62,543 nt of DNA from Betaproteobacteria bacterium UBA5582 (GTDB taxonomy: Bacteria > Pseudomonadota > Gammaproteobacteria > Burkholderiales > Rhodocyclaceae): assembly GCA_002425245.1 (NCBI GenBank), contig DILW01000152.1:1-62543 (forward strand). The letters are read 5' to 3'. The stretch's first letter is position 1. The number at the start of each line of letters is the position of its first letter. This document shows, one piece after another, positions 16,836 through 25,653 of this stretch. The translations under genes and the position numbers were made by a program. The notes under the pieces are model-generated. The model saw only the letters and a program-made list of their open reading frames with translations. It made no database searches and had not been told where the DNA came from.

Positions 16836-18344
16836 TCAGTCGGCGCTGTCGGGACGAATCGGGAAAATCTCCAGTGCTCCCGTCTGCTCGTCGATGCCGG
16901 TGGTGCACACCTCGCGGATGCGCAGGTTCTCCTTTTCCACGATCATGATGATCTGGCGGCTATCCTCGCGCAGCAGGCCGGGGGCGACGACCAGCGATTG
17001 TCCGGGGCGCAGCGGGAGGGCTTCCGGCAGCAACACGGCCTTTGCTTGCCCGGCGGCCGGGTTCTTCGGCAGGGCAAGGCAAACGGGGATTGCGGCCGGT
17101 GCCAGCAGTTGCAGGCCGAGTTCGACATGCTCGGGGTTTTCCGAAATTGCCCAGCGAATGATGCACACATGCCAGTTGCCGCTGATGCGTTCTTCCTGGG
17201 TCTGAATGGCGACGATGTCGCCAAGACGCAGGTGCGTGGTACTGCCCGCCATGTGCATCAGGGCGAAGCCCTCGGGGCTTTCATTGGTCACCATCCACTC
17301 GCTGTCGTCGATGCTGGCCGAGGGCGATTTCAGAATCCGGTACACGGCGTCCAGGCCGGCACACAGTCGTGTCCGGTAGGACTGCCGGCGGCGCGGGAAT
17401 TTGCGTTTGGCCGGCTCGCCCCAGAGCCTCTCCAGGCGGCGAAGTACCCCGAATCCATCGTGGGTGGCGGCAAATTCGGGCAGGCCAAGCGCTACCGGAG
17501 CGGTGCCGGTGGCCAGCTGGGTGCGGATTTTGGCGATCGCCAGGGCTTGTGCGGCAGTCGAGAAATAGACCGGTTTGGCATCCGGGCTGGGTGTGCGACG
17601 GGCCAGGGCGTGCGCCGGGAAGTCCCGTTCGAGGTCGATCCAGAAATTGCTGATGATCGGCTCGGCAGGGCTTGCGTTCAGTGCCGGCGCGTCGGGGAGT
17701 TGCTCGACCAGCGTGAGGATGAAGCTCAGTTCGTCAGCGGAAAACGAGGCTGGCTGTGCAATTGCCGACAGCAGGATGTTGGTGTACAGGCGCTGGATGC
17801 TCGCCGAACCGCGCGGCCCGGGCAACTGTTCGACACCGAGTCGTTGCGCCGTGCGCATGGCGGCGTGCAATTCTTGCCAGAGGCCGGGGCGGGCCGGGGC
17901 GGCAACCAGATGATGGATGTGAATCTGCCAGGCGATGGCTTGCATCGCCCGGCGCAGGGAGGACTGTGCGCCGTTGCCCAGGGTATTGCCTTTGGGGTCG
18001 AAGAGCGAGGCCAGGGTGTTGAAATGGTCCTGGGTCAGGGTCTCCAGCAGTTCGAGGAGCAGTCGGACGCGTTGCCGGGTCTTACGCGGGATCGGCAGCG
18101 ACAGCACCCTGAGTTGCGGCAGTGCATTGCGCACCAGCGTTTCGCTGTGGGCGTACAGCAGTTCCAGCAGTTTCACTCGCTGGGCCGGCGCAATCGGCGC
18201 TTCGCGCAAGTTGAGCAGTTGCTGCAACAAGCCTTCGGTATCCTCGACATCCGGGTGGCCGTGCGTCAGTGCCAGCCATTCAAGGAGTCCCTTGATGCTG
18301 CCTTCACCTGTTGTCTTGCGGTCGCTGCTCTGTGTATCGTCCAT
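16836..18344 (-). CDS. Large helical protein with C-terminal PilZ (c-di-GMP-binding) domain
   Basis: The 502-aa product has ~310 residues of predicted soluble helix (many Leu/Gln/Arg, no membrane segment), then a PilZ-like domain. The c-di-GMP consensus is present: R320-x3-R324 (RQSYR) and N354-x-S-x2-G359 (NESPEG), followed by GDIVAIQ and a strand-rich tail to the C-terminus. It should respond to cyclic di-GMP, though its output is unknown. It stands alone between wrbA and rpsP on the opposite strand to rpsP. The helical N-terminus was not recognised. Confidence 0.75.
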   Translation of the reverse strand: MDDTQSSDRKTTGEGSIKGLLEWLALTHGHPDVEDTEGLLQQLLNLREAPIAPAQRVKLLELLYAHSETLVRNALPQLRVLSLPIPRKTRQRVRLLLELLETLTQDHFNTLASLFDPKGNTLGNGAQSSLRRAMQAIAWQIHIHHLVAAPARPGLWQELHAAMRTAQRLGVEQLPGPRGSASIQRLYTNILLSAIAQPASFSADELSFILTLVEQLPDAPALNASPAEPIISNFWIDLERDFPAHALARRTPSPDAKPVYFSTAAQALAIAKIRTQLATGTAPVALGLPEFAATHDGFGVLRRLERLWGEPAKRKFPRRRQSYRTRLCAGLDAVYRILKSPSASIDDSEWMVTNESPEGFALMHMAGSTTHLRLGDIVAIQTQEERISGNWHVCIIRWAISENPEHVELGLQLLAPAAIPVCLALPKNPAAGQAKAVLLPEALPLRPGQSLVVAPGLLREDSRQIIMIVEKENLRIREVCTTGIDEQTGALEIFPIRPDSAD

Positions 18345-18428
18345 GGTTTGCGGAGGATAGCAAAAAACCTGCGCCAGCCCTATCGGCGGGCCTGCGCTTG
18401 GTCAATCCATGCTGATCCGGTAAGTGGC

Positions 18429-18456
18429 TTGTTTTTTATCGATTTGCAGATATAAT
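18429..18456 (+). promoter_or_regulatory. Candidate promoter of the rpsP operon
   Basis: TTGTTT (18429-18434), a 16-bp spacer and a consensus TATAAT (18451-18456) end 35 bp before the rpsP ATG, in a short T-rich gap between divergent genes. Confidence 0.65.
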
Positions 18457-18491
18457 CTTGCGTCTTTTTCCCAGCTTACGAAAGTCATCCA

Positions 18492-18746
18492 ATGGTTGTT
18501 ATCCGTCTTGCCCGTGGCGGCGCCAAGAAGCGCCCGTTCTACAACATGGTTGTCACCGATTCCCGTAACCGTCGCGACGGCCGTTTCGTCGAGCGCATCG
18601 GCTTCTACAACCCGGTTGCCTCCGGCAATGCCGAAGCCCTGCGCGTTTCCATGGATCGTCTGACCTACTGGCAGCAGAACGGCGCCCAACTGTCGCCGAC
18701 GGTTGCCCGTCTGGTCAAGCAACACGCCGCGCAACAGGCTGCCTAA
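18492..18746 (+). CDS. rpsP: 30S ribosomal protein S16
   Basis: The 84-aa product has the S16 opening MVVIRLARGGAKKRPFYNMV and the NRRDGRFVERIGFYNP segment. It binds 16S rRNA in the 30S body and assists assembly. It is first in the conserved rpsP-rimM-trmD-rplS operon, 6 nt before rimM. Confidence 0.99.
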   Translation: MVVIRLARGGAKKRPFYNMVVTDSRNRRDGRFVERIGFYNPVASGNAEALRVSMDRLTYWQQNGAQLSPTVARLVKQHAAQQAA

Positions 18747-18752
18747 GCCGTT

Positions 18753-19271
18753 TTGAGCTTGTCCGCCAGCGACATCGTCGTTCTGGGGCGCCTGGCCGAC
18801 CCCTACGGGATTCGTGGCTGGCTGAGGCTGCATCCCTACGGGGACGATCCGCTGGCCTGGGGCGAAATGCCGGTCTGGTGGGTTGGGCGTGAAGGCGGGC
18901 CGTGGCGCGAAGTCGGGCTGAAAGGTCTGAAAGCGCATGGCGATGGTGTGGTCGTGCTGCTTGACGGCGTGCCTGACCGGACCGCGGCCGAAGCGCACAA
19001 GGGCCTGCTGGTCGGGGCGCCGCGCGAACTGTTGCCGGTGCCCGACGAGGACGAGTTTTACTGGGCCGACCTGGTCGGCCTAGCAGTGGTGAATGGTGCC
19101 GGCGAGGCGCTCGGCAAGGTGGCCGGGCTGATTGAAACCGGTGCCAACGATGTGCTGCGGGTGGTCGGCGATGACGGTAATGAACGACTGTTGCCGTTTG
19201 TCGATGCCGTGGTTCTGGAAGTGGACCGCGAAGGCGGCGTGATCCGCGTCGAATGGGGTGCCGACTGGTGA
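18753..19271 (+). CDS. rimM: 16S rRNA processing factor RimM
   Basis: The 172-aa product has an N-terminal RimM domain (VVLGRLADPYGIRGWLRLHP) and a C-terminal PRC-barrel (EFYWADLVGLAVVNGAGEAL). RimM aids maturation of the 30S head with S19. There is no ATG; TTG 18753 (or TTG 18759) is the start. The stop overlaps trmD's GTG. Confidence 0.96.
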   Translation: MSLSASDIVVLGRLADPYGIRGWLRLHPYGDDPLAWGEMPVWWVGREGGPWREVGLKGLKAHGDGVVVLLDGVPDRTAAEAHKGLLVGAPRELLPVPDEDEFYWADLVGLAVVNGAGEALGKVAGLIETGANDVLRVVGDDGNERLLPFVDAVVLEVDREGGVIRVEWGADW

Positions 19272-20032
19272 TCCGTTTCGACTGCGTGAGCATCTTTCCG
19301 GAGATGTTCGCCGCCGTGACGCAAAGCGGTATCACTCGACGGGCGCTGGAGGAAGGGCGCTGGGCCTGGCAAGGCTGGAATCCGCGGGATTTCGCCGAAA
19401 ACGCCTGGCGCCGCGTCGATGATCGCCCCTTCGGCGGCGGGCCGGGCATGCTGATGCAGCCGGGGCCGCTGGAGAAGGCAATTGCTGCAGCGAAAGCGCA
19501 GCAGCAGGCAGCGGGCCTGGCGACTAGCCGGGTCATCTACCTGTCGCCGCAGGGCGCGCCGCTGACCCACGAACGGGTCATGCAACTGGCGAGCGGCGAA
19601 GCGGGGCTGATCCTGCTTTGCGGCCGCTATGAAGGAATCGACGAGCGTCTGATCGAGCGCTGTGTCGATGAGGAAATTTCGATCGGGGATTTCGTGCTCT
19701 CCGGAGGCGAATTGCCGGCGATGGTGCTGATCGATGCCATCGTCCGCCAGTTGCCCGGGGTGCTCGGCGATGCCGCTTCGGCGGTGGAAGATTCGTTTGT
19801 CGGTGGTTTGCTGGATTGTCCGCACTACACCCGTCCCGAGGTTTACGAGGGAATGGCGGTGCCTGAAGTGCTGATCTCCGGCGACCACAAGAAAATTCGT
19901 CGCTGGCGGCTCAAGCAGTCGCTGGCGCGGACCCGGAAGCGCCGCCCGGATTTGCTGGCGCACCGCAGTCTGACTGCGGAGGAAACGCAACTCCTCACGG
20001 AAATTTCCGGAGAGGAGCAATGCGGTGAGTAA
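19268..20032 (+). CDS. trmD: tRNA (guanine-N1)-methyltransferase
   Basis: The 254-aa SPOUT methyltransferase makes m1G37 in tRNAs to prevent frameshifting. FDCVSIFPEMF opens the protein; the trefoil-knot SAM site is LLCGRYEGIDERLIE and SIGDFVLSGGELPAM. The GTG at 19268 overlaps the rimM stop as GTGA and leads directly into IRFDCVSIFPEMF; the upstream in-frame codons are within rimM. Confidence 0.97.
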   Translation: MIRFDCVSIFPEMFAAVTQSGITRRALEEGRWAWQGWNPRDFAENAWRRVDDRPFGGGPGMLMQPGPLEKAIAAAKAQQQAAGLATSRVIYLSPQGAPLTHERVMQLASGEAGLILLCGRYEGIDERLIERCVDEEISIGDFVLSGGELPAMVLIDAIVRQLPGVLGDAASAVEDSFVGGLLDCPHYTRPEVYEGMAVPEVLISGDHKKIRRWRLKQSLARTRKRRPDLLAHRSLTAEETQLLTEISGEEQCGE

Positions 20033-20054
20033 TGTTTTATAAAAAGGATCTCAC

Positions 20055-20426
20055 ATGAACCTGATTCAACAGCTGGAACAAGAAGAAATTGCCCGCCTGG
20101 GCAAGACCATTCCCGACTTCGCACCGGGCGACACCGTTGTCGTTCAAGTGAAGGTCAAGGAAGGCAACCGCGAGCGTCTGCAGGCTTACGAAGGCGTCGT
20201 CATCGCCAAGCGTAACCGTGGCCTGAACTCGAACTTCATCGTCCGCAAGATTTCTTCGGGCGAAGGCGTCGAGCGTACCTTCCAGACCTATTCGCCGCTG
20301 GTCGCCTCGATCGAGCTGAAGCGTCGCGGCGATGTCCGTCGCGCCAAGCTGTACTTCCTGCGCGATCGTTCCGGCAAGTCCGCACGGATCAAGGAAAAGC
20401 TGCCGGCGAAGAAGGCTTCTGCCTGA
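20055..20426 (+). CDS. rplS: 50S ribosomal protein L19
   Basis: The 123-aa product shows the L19 signature: NLIQQLEQEEIARLGKTIPD at the start and RGLNSNFIVRKISSGEGVER in the middle. It bridges the 30S-50S interface. AAGGA lies 8 nt before the ATG. It ends with two terminators. Confidence 0.99.
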   Translation: MNLIQQLEQEEIARLGKTIPDFAPGDTVVVQVKVKEGNRERLQAYEGVVIAKRNRGLNSNFIVRKISSGEGVERTFQTYSPLVASIELKRRGDVRRAKLYFLRDRSGKSARIKEKLPAKKASA

Positions 20427-20450
20427 TCGACGGTTTGCTGCAGTACATGA

Positions 20451-20474
20451 AAAGGGGCTTCGGCCCCTTTTTTT
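20451..20474 (+). terminator. Intrinsic terminator of the rpsP-rplS operon
   Basis: AAAGGGGC (20451-20458), TTCG tetraloop, GCCCCTTT (20463-20470), then further T residues. It is an efficient, stable hairpin 24 bp after rplS. Confidence 0.93.
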
Positions 20475-20501
20475 CGTCTACGGAAAATGCCGGGCAAGAA
20501 A

Positions 20502-20521
20502 AAAGAGGCCGCAGCCTCTTT
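20502..20521 (-). terminator. Intrinsic terminator of the folE2 operon
   Basis: AAAGAGGC (20502-20509) and GCCTCTTT (20514-20521) with a 4-nt loop. On the minus strand the hairpin is followed by TTTCTTGCC, so it terminates transcripts coming from folE2 28 bp upstream. Confidence 0.85.
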
Positions 20522-20549
20522 GGGGTGAATCCGGGCTTGGCCGCGGACA

Positions 20550-21344
20550 TCAGCCGTTTTTCTTGTCCCGCTCGATCAGTGCATAGGCCGAGTGGTTGTG
20601 GATCGATTCGAAATTTTCCGATTCGACCACGTAGGCGTCGATGCGCGACTCGGCGTTGAGGCGGGCAGCGACGTCGCGGACCATGTCCTCGACGAACTTG
20701 GGGTTGTCGTAGGCGCGTTCGGTGACGTACTTCTCGTCCGGGCGTTTCAACAGGCCGTAGAGCTCGCAGGAAGCCTCGGCTTCGACCAGTTGCACCAGCT
20801 CCTCGATCCAGACGAAATCGTTGGTGCGGGCGGTGACGGTGACGTGCGAGCGCTGGTTGTGGGCGCCGCGCTCGGAAATCTTCTTCGAGCACGGGCACAG
20901 GCTGGTGACCGGAACGACGACCTTGGTCGAGGTGACGATTTCGCCGTTACGGATGTCGCCGATGAAGGTGACGTCGTAGTCCATCAGGCTCTGCACGCCG
21001 GAAACCGGGGCCGTCTTGTTGATGAAGTAGGGGAAGTTCATCTCGATGTGACCGGTTTCGGCTTCGAGCTTGACGATCATGTCCTGGAGCATGGCCGGGA
21101 AGTTCTCGACCGAAATCTCGCGTTCGTGGCTGTTGAGAATCTCCACGAAGCGCGACATGTGCGTGCCCTTGAAGTTGTGCGGCAGGCCGACGTACATGTT
21201 GAAGACGGCGATGGTGTGCTGGATGCCGGCGGCCTTGTCGCCGACCTTCACCGGGTGGCGGATCGACTTGATGCCGACCTTGTTGATGGCGATCTGGCGC
21301 GTGTCGGCCGAGTTCTGGACGTCGGGAATGAGTGTTGTGGTCAT
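20550..21344 (-). CDS. folE2: GTP cyclohydrolase FolE2 (type IB)
   Basis: The 264-aa product matches FolE2, which converts GTP to dihydroneopterin triphosphate. IRHPVKVGDKAAG is near the N-terminus; VPVTSLCPCSKKISERGAHNQRS holds the catalytic Cys, and ESIHNHSAYALIERD is at the C-terminus. FolE2 can use metals other than zinc and often backs up FolE in zinc shortage, which is family knowledge. The ATG overlaps the dxs stop by 4 nt. Confidence 0.95.
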   Translation of the reverse strand: MTTTLIPDVQNSADTRQIAINKVGIKSIRHPVKVGDKAAGIQHTIAVFNMYVGLPHNFKGTHMSRFVEILNSHEREISVENFPAMLQDMIVKLEAETGHIEMNFPYFINKTAPVSGVQSLMDYDVTFIGDIRNGEIVTSTKVVVPVTSLCPCSKKISERGAHNQRSHVTVTARTNDFVWIEELVQLVEAEASCELYGLLKRPDEKYVTERAYDNPKFVEDMVRDVAARLNAESRIDAYVVESENFESIHNHSAYALIERDKKNG

Positions 21345-23215
21345 TGTGCTGTTCTGTCGGGTGATTGATTGGCCAGGCGTTCGCGCACGCTGCGCACGAT
21401 GCCGTCCTTGTCGAGGCCGAGCTCGGCGAGGAGCTGACCCTGTTCGCCATGATCGATGAAACGATCCGGCAGGCCGAGACGCAGCACGGCCACGTTCAAC
21501 CCGCGTTCGGCCAGCACCCGCTCGATTTCCGAACCGGCGCCGCCAATCACGGCATTCTCTTCGATGCTGACCAGCAGGGAATGGTTCCCCGCCAGTTCGA
21601 CAATCAGTTCGACGTCGAGCGGCTTGACGAAGCGCATGTTGGCGACGGTTGCGTCGAGGACTTCACCGGCGGCGACGGCGGCGCTGACCAGACTGCCGAA
21701 GGCGAGCAGGGCGACGCCCTGGCCTTGGCGGCGGATTTCGCCCTTGCCGAAGGGCAGGGTGTCGAGCTCGGTCGACGGCAGCGTGCCGCTGCCGCTGCCG
21801 CGCGGATAGCGGACCAGGCTGGGGCCGTCATGAGCAAAGGCGGTGGACAGCAGGCGCCGGCATTCGGCTTCGTCGGCCGGCGCGATCACCGCCAGATTGG
21901 GGATGCAGGCGGCGAACGACAGGTCGAAGGTGCCGTGGTGGGTCGGGCCGTCGGCGCCGACCAGGCCGCCGCGATCGACGGCGAAGACCACCGGCAGCTT
22001 CTGCAGGGCGACATCGTGGATCAACTGGTCGTAGGCGCGCTGGAGGAAGGTCGAGTAGATGGCGACGACCGGCTTCAGGCCTTCACAGGCGAGGCCGGCG
22101 GCGAAGGTGACGGCGTGCTGCTCGGCGATGCCGACATCGTGGTAACGGTCGGCGAACTCATTGGCGAAGCGGACCATGCCCGAGCCCTCGCGCATCGCCG
22201 GGGTGATCGCCACCAGGCGCGAATCGGCACGCGCCATGTCGCACAGCCAGTCGCCGAAAACCTGGGTATAGGTCAGCTTGCCGCCGCCCTTGCCGCTGGC
22301 GATGCCCTGGTCGGCGGAGAACTTGCCGACGCCGTGGTAGAGGATGGGGTCGCTCTCGGCCAGTTTGTAGCCCTGGCCCTTCTTGGTGATCACGTGCAGG
22401 AACTTGGGGCCCTTCAGGCCCTTGAGGTTTTCCAGCGTCGGGATCAGGGCGTCGAGGTCGTGGCCGTCAATCGGGCCGTAGTAATGGAAGCCGAACTCCT
22501 CGAACAGCGTGCCCGGGGCGATCATGCCCTTGACGTGCTCCTCGGCGCGGCGCGCCAGTTCGAGCAGCGGCGGGGCGAAGCCGAGCATGTGCCGGCCGGC
22601 GCTGCGGGCGGCGTTGTAGGTCTTGCTCGAGGTCAGCCGGGTGAGGATGTTGTTGAGCGCGCCGACCGGCGGCGAGATCGACATTTCGTTGTCGTTGAGG
22701 ATGACCAGCATGTCGGCGTCGCCAACCCCGGCGTTGTTCATGGCCTCGAAGGCCATGCCGGCCGACATGGCGCCGTCGCCGATGACCGCGACGACCTTGC
22801 GCGCTTCGCCCTTGAGGCGGGCAGCGTGGGCCATGCCGAGGGCGGCCGAGATCGAGGTCGACGAGTGGCCGACGCCGAAGGTGTCGTACTCGCTCTCGCA
22901 GCGCTTGGGGAAACCGGCGATGCCGTGGCGCATGCGCAGCTTGTCCATGCCCTGGCGGCGGCCAGTGAGGATCTTGTGCGGGTAGCACTGGTGGCCGACG
23001 TCCCAGACCAGGCGATCAGCCGGCGTGTCGTAAACGGCATGCAGGGCGATGGTCAGCTCGACGGTGCCGAGGTTGGACGACAGGTGGCCGCCGGTCTGCG
23101 ATACCGATTCGATCAGGAATTCGCGCAGTTCGGTGGCAAGCTGATGCAGTTGCCTGCGTTCCAGCTGGCGCAGGTCGGCCGGGCTGTCGATGGTTTCCAG
23201 CAGCGGGTAGCTCAT
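21341..23215 (-). CDS. dxs: 1-deoxy-D-xylulose-5-phosphate synthase
   Basis: The 624-aa transketolase-like enzyme performs the first step of the MEP isoprenoid pathway from pyruvate and glyceraldehyde 3-phosphate. The ThDP/Mg site is GDGAMSAGMAFEAMNN followed by NDNEMSISP. The pyrimidine-domain Glu sits in VGIAEQHAVTFAAGLA. Three domains are complete. It lies between ispA (2 nt gap) and folE2 (4 nt overlap), and ispH of the same pathway is elsewhere in the window. Confidence 0.98.
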   Translation of the reverse strand: MSYPLLETIDSPADLRQLERRQLHQLATELREFLIESVSQTGGHLSSNLGTVELTIALHAVYDTPADRLVWDVGHQCYPHKILTGRRQGMDKLRMRHGIAGFPKRCESEYDTFGVGHSSTSISAALGMAHAARLKGEARKVVAVIGDGAMSAGMAFEAMNNAGVGDADMLVILNDNEMSISPPVGALNNILTRLTSSKTYNAARSAGRHMLGFAPPLLELARRAEEHVKGMIAPGTLFEEFGFHYYGPIDGHDLDALIPTLENLKGLKGPKFLHVITKKGQGYKLAESDPILYHGVGKFSADQGIASGKGGGKLTYTQVFGDWLCDMARADSRLVAITPAMREGSGMVRFANEFADRYHDVGIAEQHAVTFAAGLACEGLKPVVAIYSTFLQRAYDQLIHDVALQKLPVVFAVDRGGLVGADGPTHHGTFDLSFAACIPNLAVIAPADEAECRRLLSTAFAHDGPSLVRYPRGSGSGTLPSTELDTLPFGKGEIRRQGQGVALLAFGSLVSAAVAAGEVLDATVANMRFVKPLDVELIVELAGNHSLLVSIEENAVIGGAGSEIERVLAERGLNVAVLRLGLPDRFIDHGEQGQLLAELGLDKDGIVRSVRERLANQSPDRTAQ

Positions 23216-23217
23216 GG

Positions 23218-24102
23218 TCAGAATTGGCGGTGGCAGATGAAATCGGCCAGTTGGGTAAGGCGGCTGGCACGCTTGCCAAAAATGGACAGCGCCGACAGGG
23301 CTTCGGTTCGCAGTTCCCCGGCGTAATCGCGGGCGCGTTCGAGGCCGAGCAGGGCGACGTAGGTCGGCTTGTCGGCGGCCTCGTCCTTGCCGGCGGTTTT
23401 TCCGAGCGTGGCGGTGCTGGCGGTGCAGTCGAGGATGTCGTCGACGACCTGGAAGAGCAGGCCGGCGCGCTTGGCGAAGCGGTCCAGGCCGTTGCGTTCC
23501 TCTGCCGACAGCGGCTGGCCGGCCAAGGCGCCGAGCATGACTGCGGCACGGATCAGGGCGCCGGTCTTCAAGGCGTGCATCAGTTCCAGTTCGGCCTGTT
23601 CAAGCGGTTTGCCGACCGAGGCCAGGTCGATTGCCTGACCGCCGGCCATGCCGCGCGAGCCGCTGGCGTGGGCGAGCAGGGCGATCATTTCGAGCTGGCG
23701 CTCGCCGAGCGGCTGGCTGGCCATCAATTCGAAGGCCAGCGTCTGCAGGCTGTCACCAACGAGCAGCGCGGTCGGTTCGTCGTATTCGACGTGGCAGGTT
23801 GGTCGGCCACGGCGCAATACGTCGTCGTCCATGCACGGCAGGTCGTCGTGCACCAGCGAATAGGCGTGGATTAACTCGACCGCGCCGGCGACGACTTCTA
23901 GTCTGTCCGGCGCAGCGCCGGTCAGTTCGCCAGCGGCGAAGGCGAGCAGCGGACGCACCCGCTTGCCGCCGCCGAGTGTGGCGTAGCGCATGGCCTCGTG
24001 CAGGCGTTGCGGGATCATCTCGCCGGCCGGCAGGAAGCGGCTCAGGGCAGATTCGGTGCGGGCCTGGGTGGCGGCCATCCAGTCAGCAAAGGGAACGCTC
24101 AC
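23218..24102 (-). CDS. ispA: Farnesyl diphosphate synthase
   Basis: The 294-aa trans-prenyltransferase makes C15 farnesyl diphosphate for ubiquinone, undecaprenyl carrier and heme side chains. The first aspartate-rich motif is HDDLPCMDDDVLRRGRPTCH (the D-D-x4-D type of bacterial enzymes); the second is QVVDDILD. The conserved GGKRVRPLL lies near residue 48. It overlaps xseB by 4 nt. Confidence 0.96.
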   Translation of the reverse strand: MSVPFADWMAATQARTESALSRFLPAGEMIPQRLHEAMRYATLGGGKRVRPLLAFAAGELTGAAPDRLEVVAGAVELIHAYSLVHDDLPCMDDDVLRRGRPTCHVEYDEPTALLVGDSLQTLAFELMASQPLGERQLEMIALLAHASGSRGMAGGQAIDLASVGKPLEQAELELMHALKTGALIRAAVMLGALAGQPLSAEERNGLDRFAKRAGLLFQVVDDILDCTASTATLGKTAGKDEAADKPTYVALLGLERARDYAGELRTEALSALSIFGKRASRLTQLADFICHRQF

Positions 24103-24338
24103 TGCGCCTCCAGGGTTTTGCGGTCGATTTCCCGTGCTTCACCGTTCTCGATGATGCGGATCTGTTCTTCGGCGCGTTCGAGTTGCGCCTGGCAGTGCCG
24201 GATCAGCGCCATGCCGCGCTGGTGGGCGGCGATCGAGGCTTCCAGTTCGAGTTGGCCGCCTTCCATGCCGGCGACGATGGCCTCAAGCTCGGCCACTGCG
24301 GTCTCGAATTTCAGGTCGGCGATCGACGTCGGATCCAT
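24099..24338 (-). CDS. xseB: Exodeoxyribonuclease VII small subunit
   Basis: The 79-aa product starts at ATG 24338 and reads LKFETAVAELEAIVAGMEGG, the XseB signature, then a charged helix. It partners XseA in degrading single-stranded DNA. xseB leading the ispA-dxs genes is common in proteobacteria. An in-frame extension to 24452 would overlap the divergent Rieske gene and is rejected. Confidence 0.93.
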   Translation of the reverse strand: MDPTSIADLKFETAVAELEAIVAGMEGGQLELEASIAAHQRGMALIRHCQAQLERAEEQIRIIENGEAREIDRKTLEAQ

Positions 24339-24441
24339 GTCACACAGTCTTGGGGAAACGCGTGAAAATACTCCATCCGGGGTATTTCGGTCAAATTTCA
24401 GGATAAAATCAATACCCTTTTTAACCCGCTGGAGGCTCGGA

Positions 24442-25578
24442 ATGTCCGACATGGCGACTTCGTCCCGGTTGGCCCCTGCAGTTTCCCAACTGCCGGTGGA
24501 CTGGTACTTCGATGAACGGATTTATGCGCTGGAGAAGAAACTCATCTTCGATGCCGGTCCGGGCTATGTCGGTCACCAGCTGATGGTGCCGGAAGCGGGC
24601 GATTACCGTACCCAGGAATGGAAGGACCACGGCCAGATGCTGCTCAACGGCGGCACGGTCGGGCCGAATGCCGGCATCTGGCAGATGTCCAACGTCTGCC
24701 GCCATCGCCAGGCGATCATGCTGCAAGGCTCGGGCAGGCTCGAAGGGCCGGTGGTCTGTCCGATTCACCGGTGGACCTATGAGCAATCCGGCGAGTTGAT
24801 CGGGGCCCCGCACTTTCCGCAGAATCCCTGCCTGAACCTCGACAAGGTCAAGCTGGAAAACTGGAACGGCCTGCTCTTCAAGGGCCCGCGTTCGGCCAAT
24901 GCCGACCTGGCCGGCATGACCACCGCGCGCGATCTCGACTTCTCGGGTTACAAGCTCGACCACGTCGAGATGCACGAGTGCAATTACAACTGGAAGACCT
25001 TCATCGAGGTCTATCTGGAGGACTACCACGTCGTCCCCTACCACCCAGGTCTGGGCAATTTCGTCACCTGCGACGACCTGAGCTGGCAGTTCGGCGACTG
25101 GTATTCGGTGCAGAAGGTCGGCATCACCTCGCTGCTCAAGGAGTCCTCGTCGGCCGTGTACAACCGCTGGCAGAAGGTGGTCCGCGAGTACTACGGCGAC
25201 CGCGGGCAGACGCCGCCGCAAGGCGCGATCTGGCTGACCTACTACCCGAACATCATGGTCGAGTGGTATCCGCACGTGCTGGTCGTATCGACGCTGATCC
25301 CGATGGGTGTGGACAAGACGATGAACGTCGTCGAGTTCTACTACCCCGAGGAAATCGTCGATTTCGAACGCGAGTTCATCGAGGCCGAGCGCGCCGCCTA
25401 CATGGAAACCGCGATCGAGGACGACGACATCGGCGAACGCATGGACCGCGGCCGCAAGGCGCTGCTGGCCGAAGGGAAGAACGAGGTCGGTCCGTACCAG
25501 AGCCCGATGGAGGACGGCATGCAGCACTTCCACGAGTTCTACCGCCGGATCATGCAGAAGGACATCGAGGCTCGCTGA
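24442..25578 (+). CDS. Rieske-type ring-hydroxylating oxygenase alpha subunit, substrate unknown
   Basis: The 378-aa product has an N-terminal Rieske [2Fe-2S] site C86-x-H88 (NVCRHRQ) and C106-x2-H109 (VVCPIHR), then a catalytic domain with the non-heme iron histidines H196 and H201 in LEDYHVVPYHPGL, preceded by NYNWKTFIEVY. The later acidic segment DDDIGERMDRGRKALL may provide the carboxylate ligand. A GGAGG site at 24431 supports ATG 24442. No reductase or beta subunit gene is adjacent. It is divergent from xseB-ispA-dxs-folE2. The native substrate cannot be read from sequence. Confidence 0.88.
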   Translation: MSDMATSSRLAPAVSQLPVDWYFDERIYALEKKLIFDAGPGYVGHQLMVPEAGDYRTQEWKDHGQMLLNGGTVGPNAGIWQMSNVCRHRQAIMLQGSGRLEGPVVCPIHRWTYEQSGELIGAPHFPQNPCLNLDKVKLENWNGLLFKGPRSANADLAGMTTARDLDFSGYKLDHVEMHECNYNWKTFIEVYLEDYHVVPYHPGLGNFVTCDDLSWQFGDWYSVQKVGITSLLKESSSAVYNRWQKVVREYYGDRGQTPPQGAIWLTYYPNIMVEWYPHVLVVSTLIPMGVDKTMNVVEFYYPEEIVDFEREFIEAERAAYMETAIEDDDIGERMDRGRKALLAEGKNEVGPYQSPMEDGMQHFHEFYRRIMQKDIEAR

Positions 25579-25606
25579 GTTCCCGGTGAATTCACGCAGC
25601 CGATGA

Positions 25607-25642
25607 GGGCGCCGGGGTAAAATCCGGCGCCCTTCGTTTTTT
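25607..25642 (+). terminator. Intrinsic terminator after the Rieske gene
   Basis: A 9-bp stem, GGGCGCCGG (25607-25615) and CCGGCGCCC (25624-25632), with an 8-nt loop, is followed by TTCGTTTTTT. Confidence 0.88.
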
Positions 25643-25653
25643 CGAGTTCCCGC

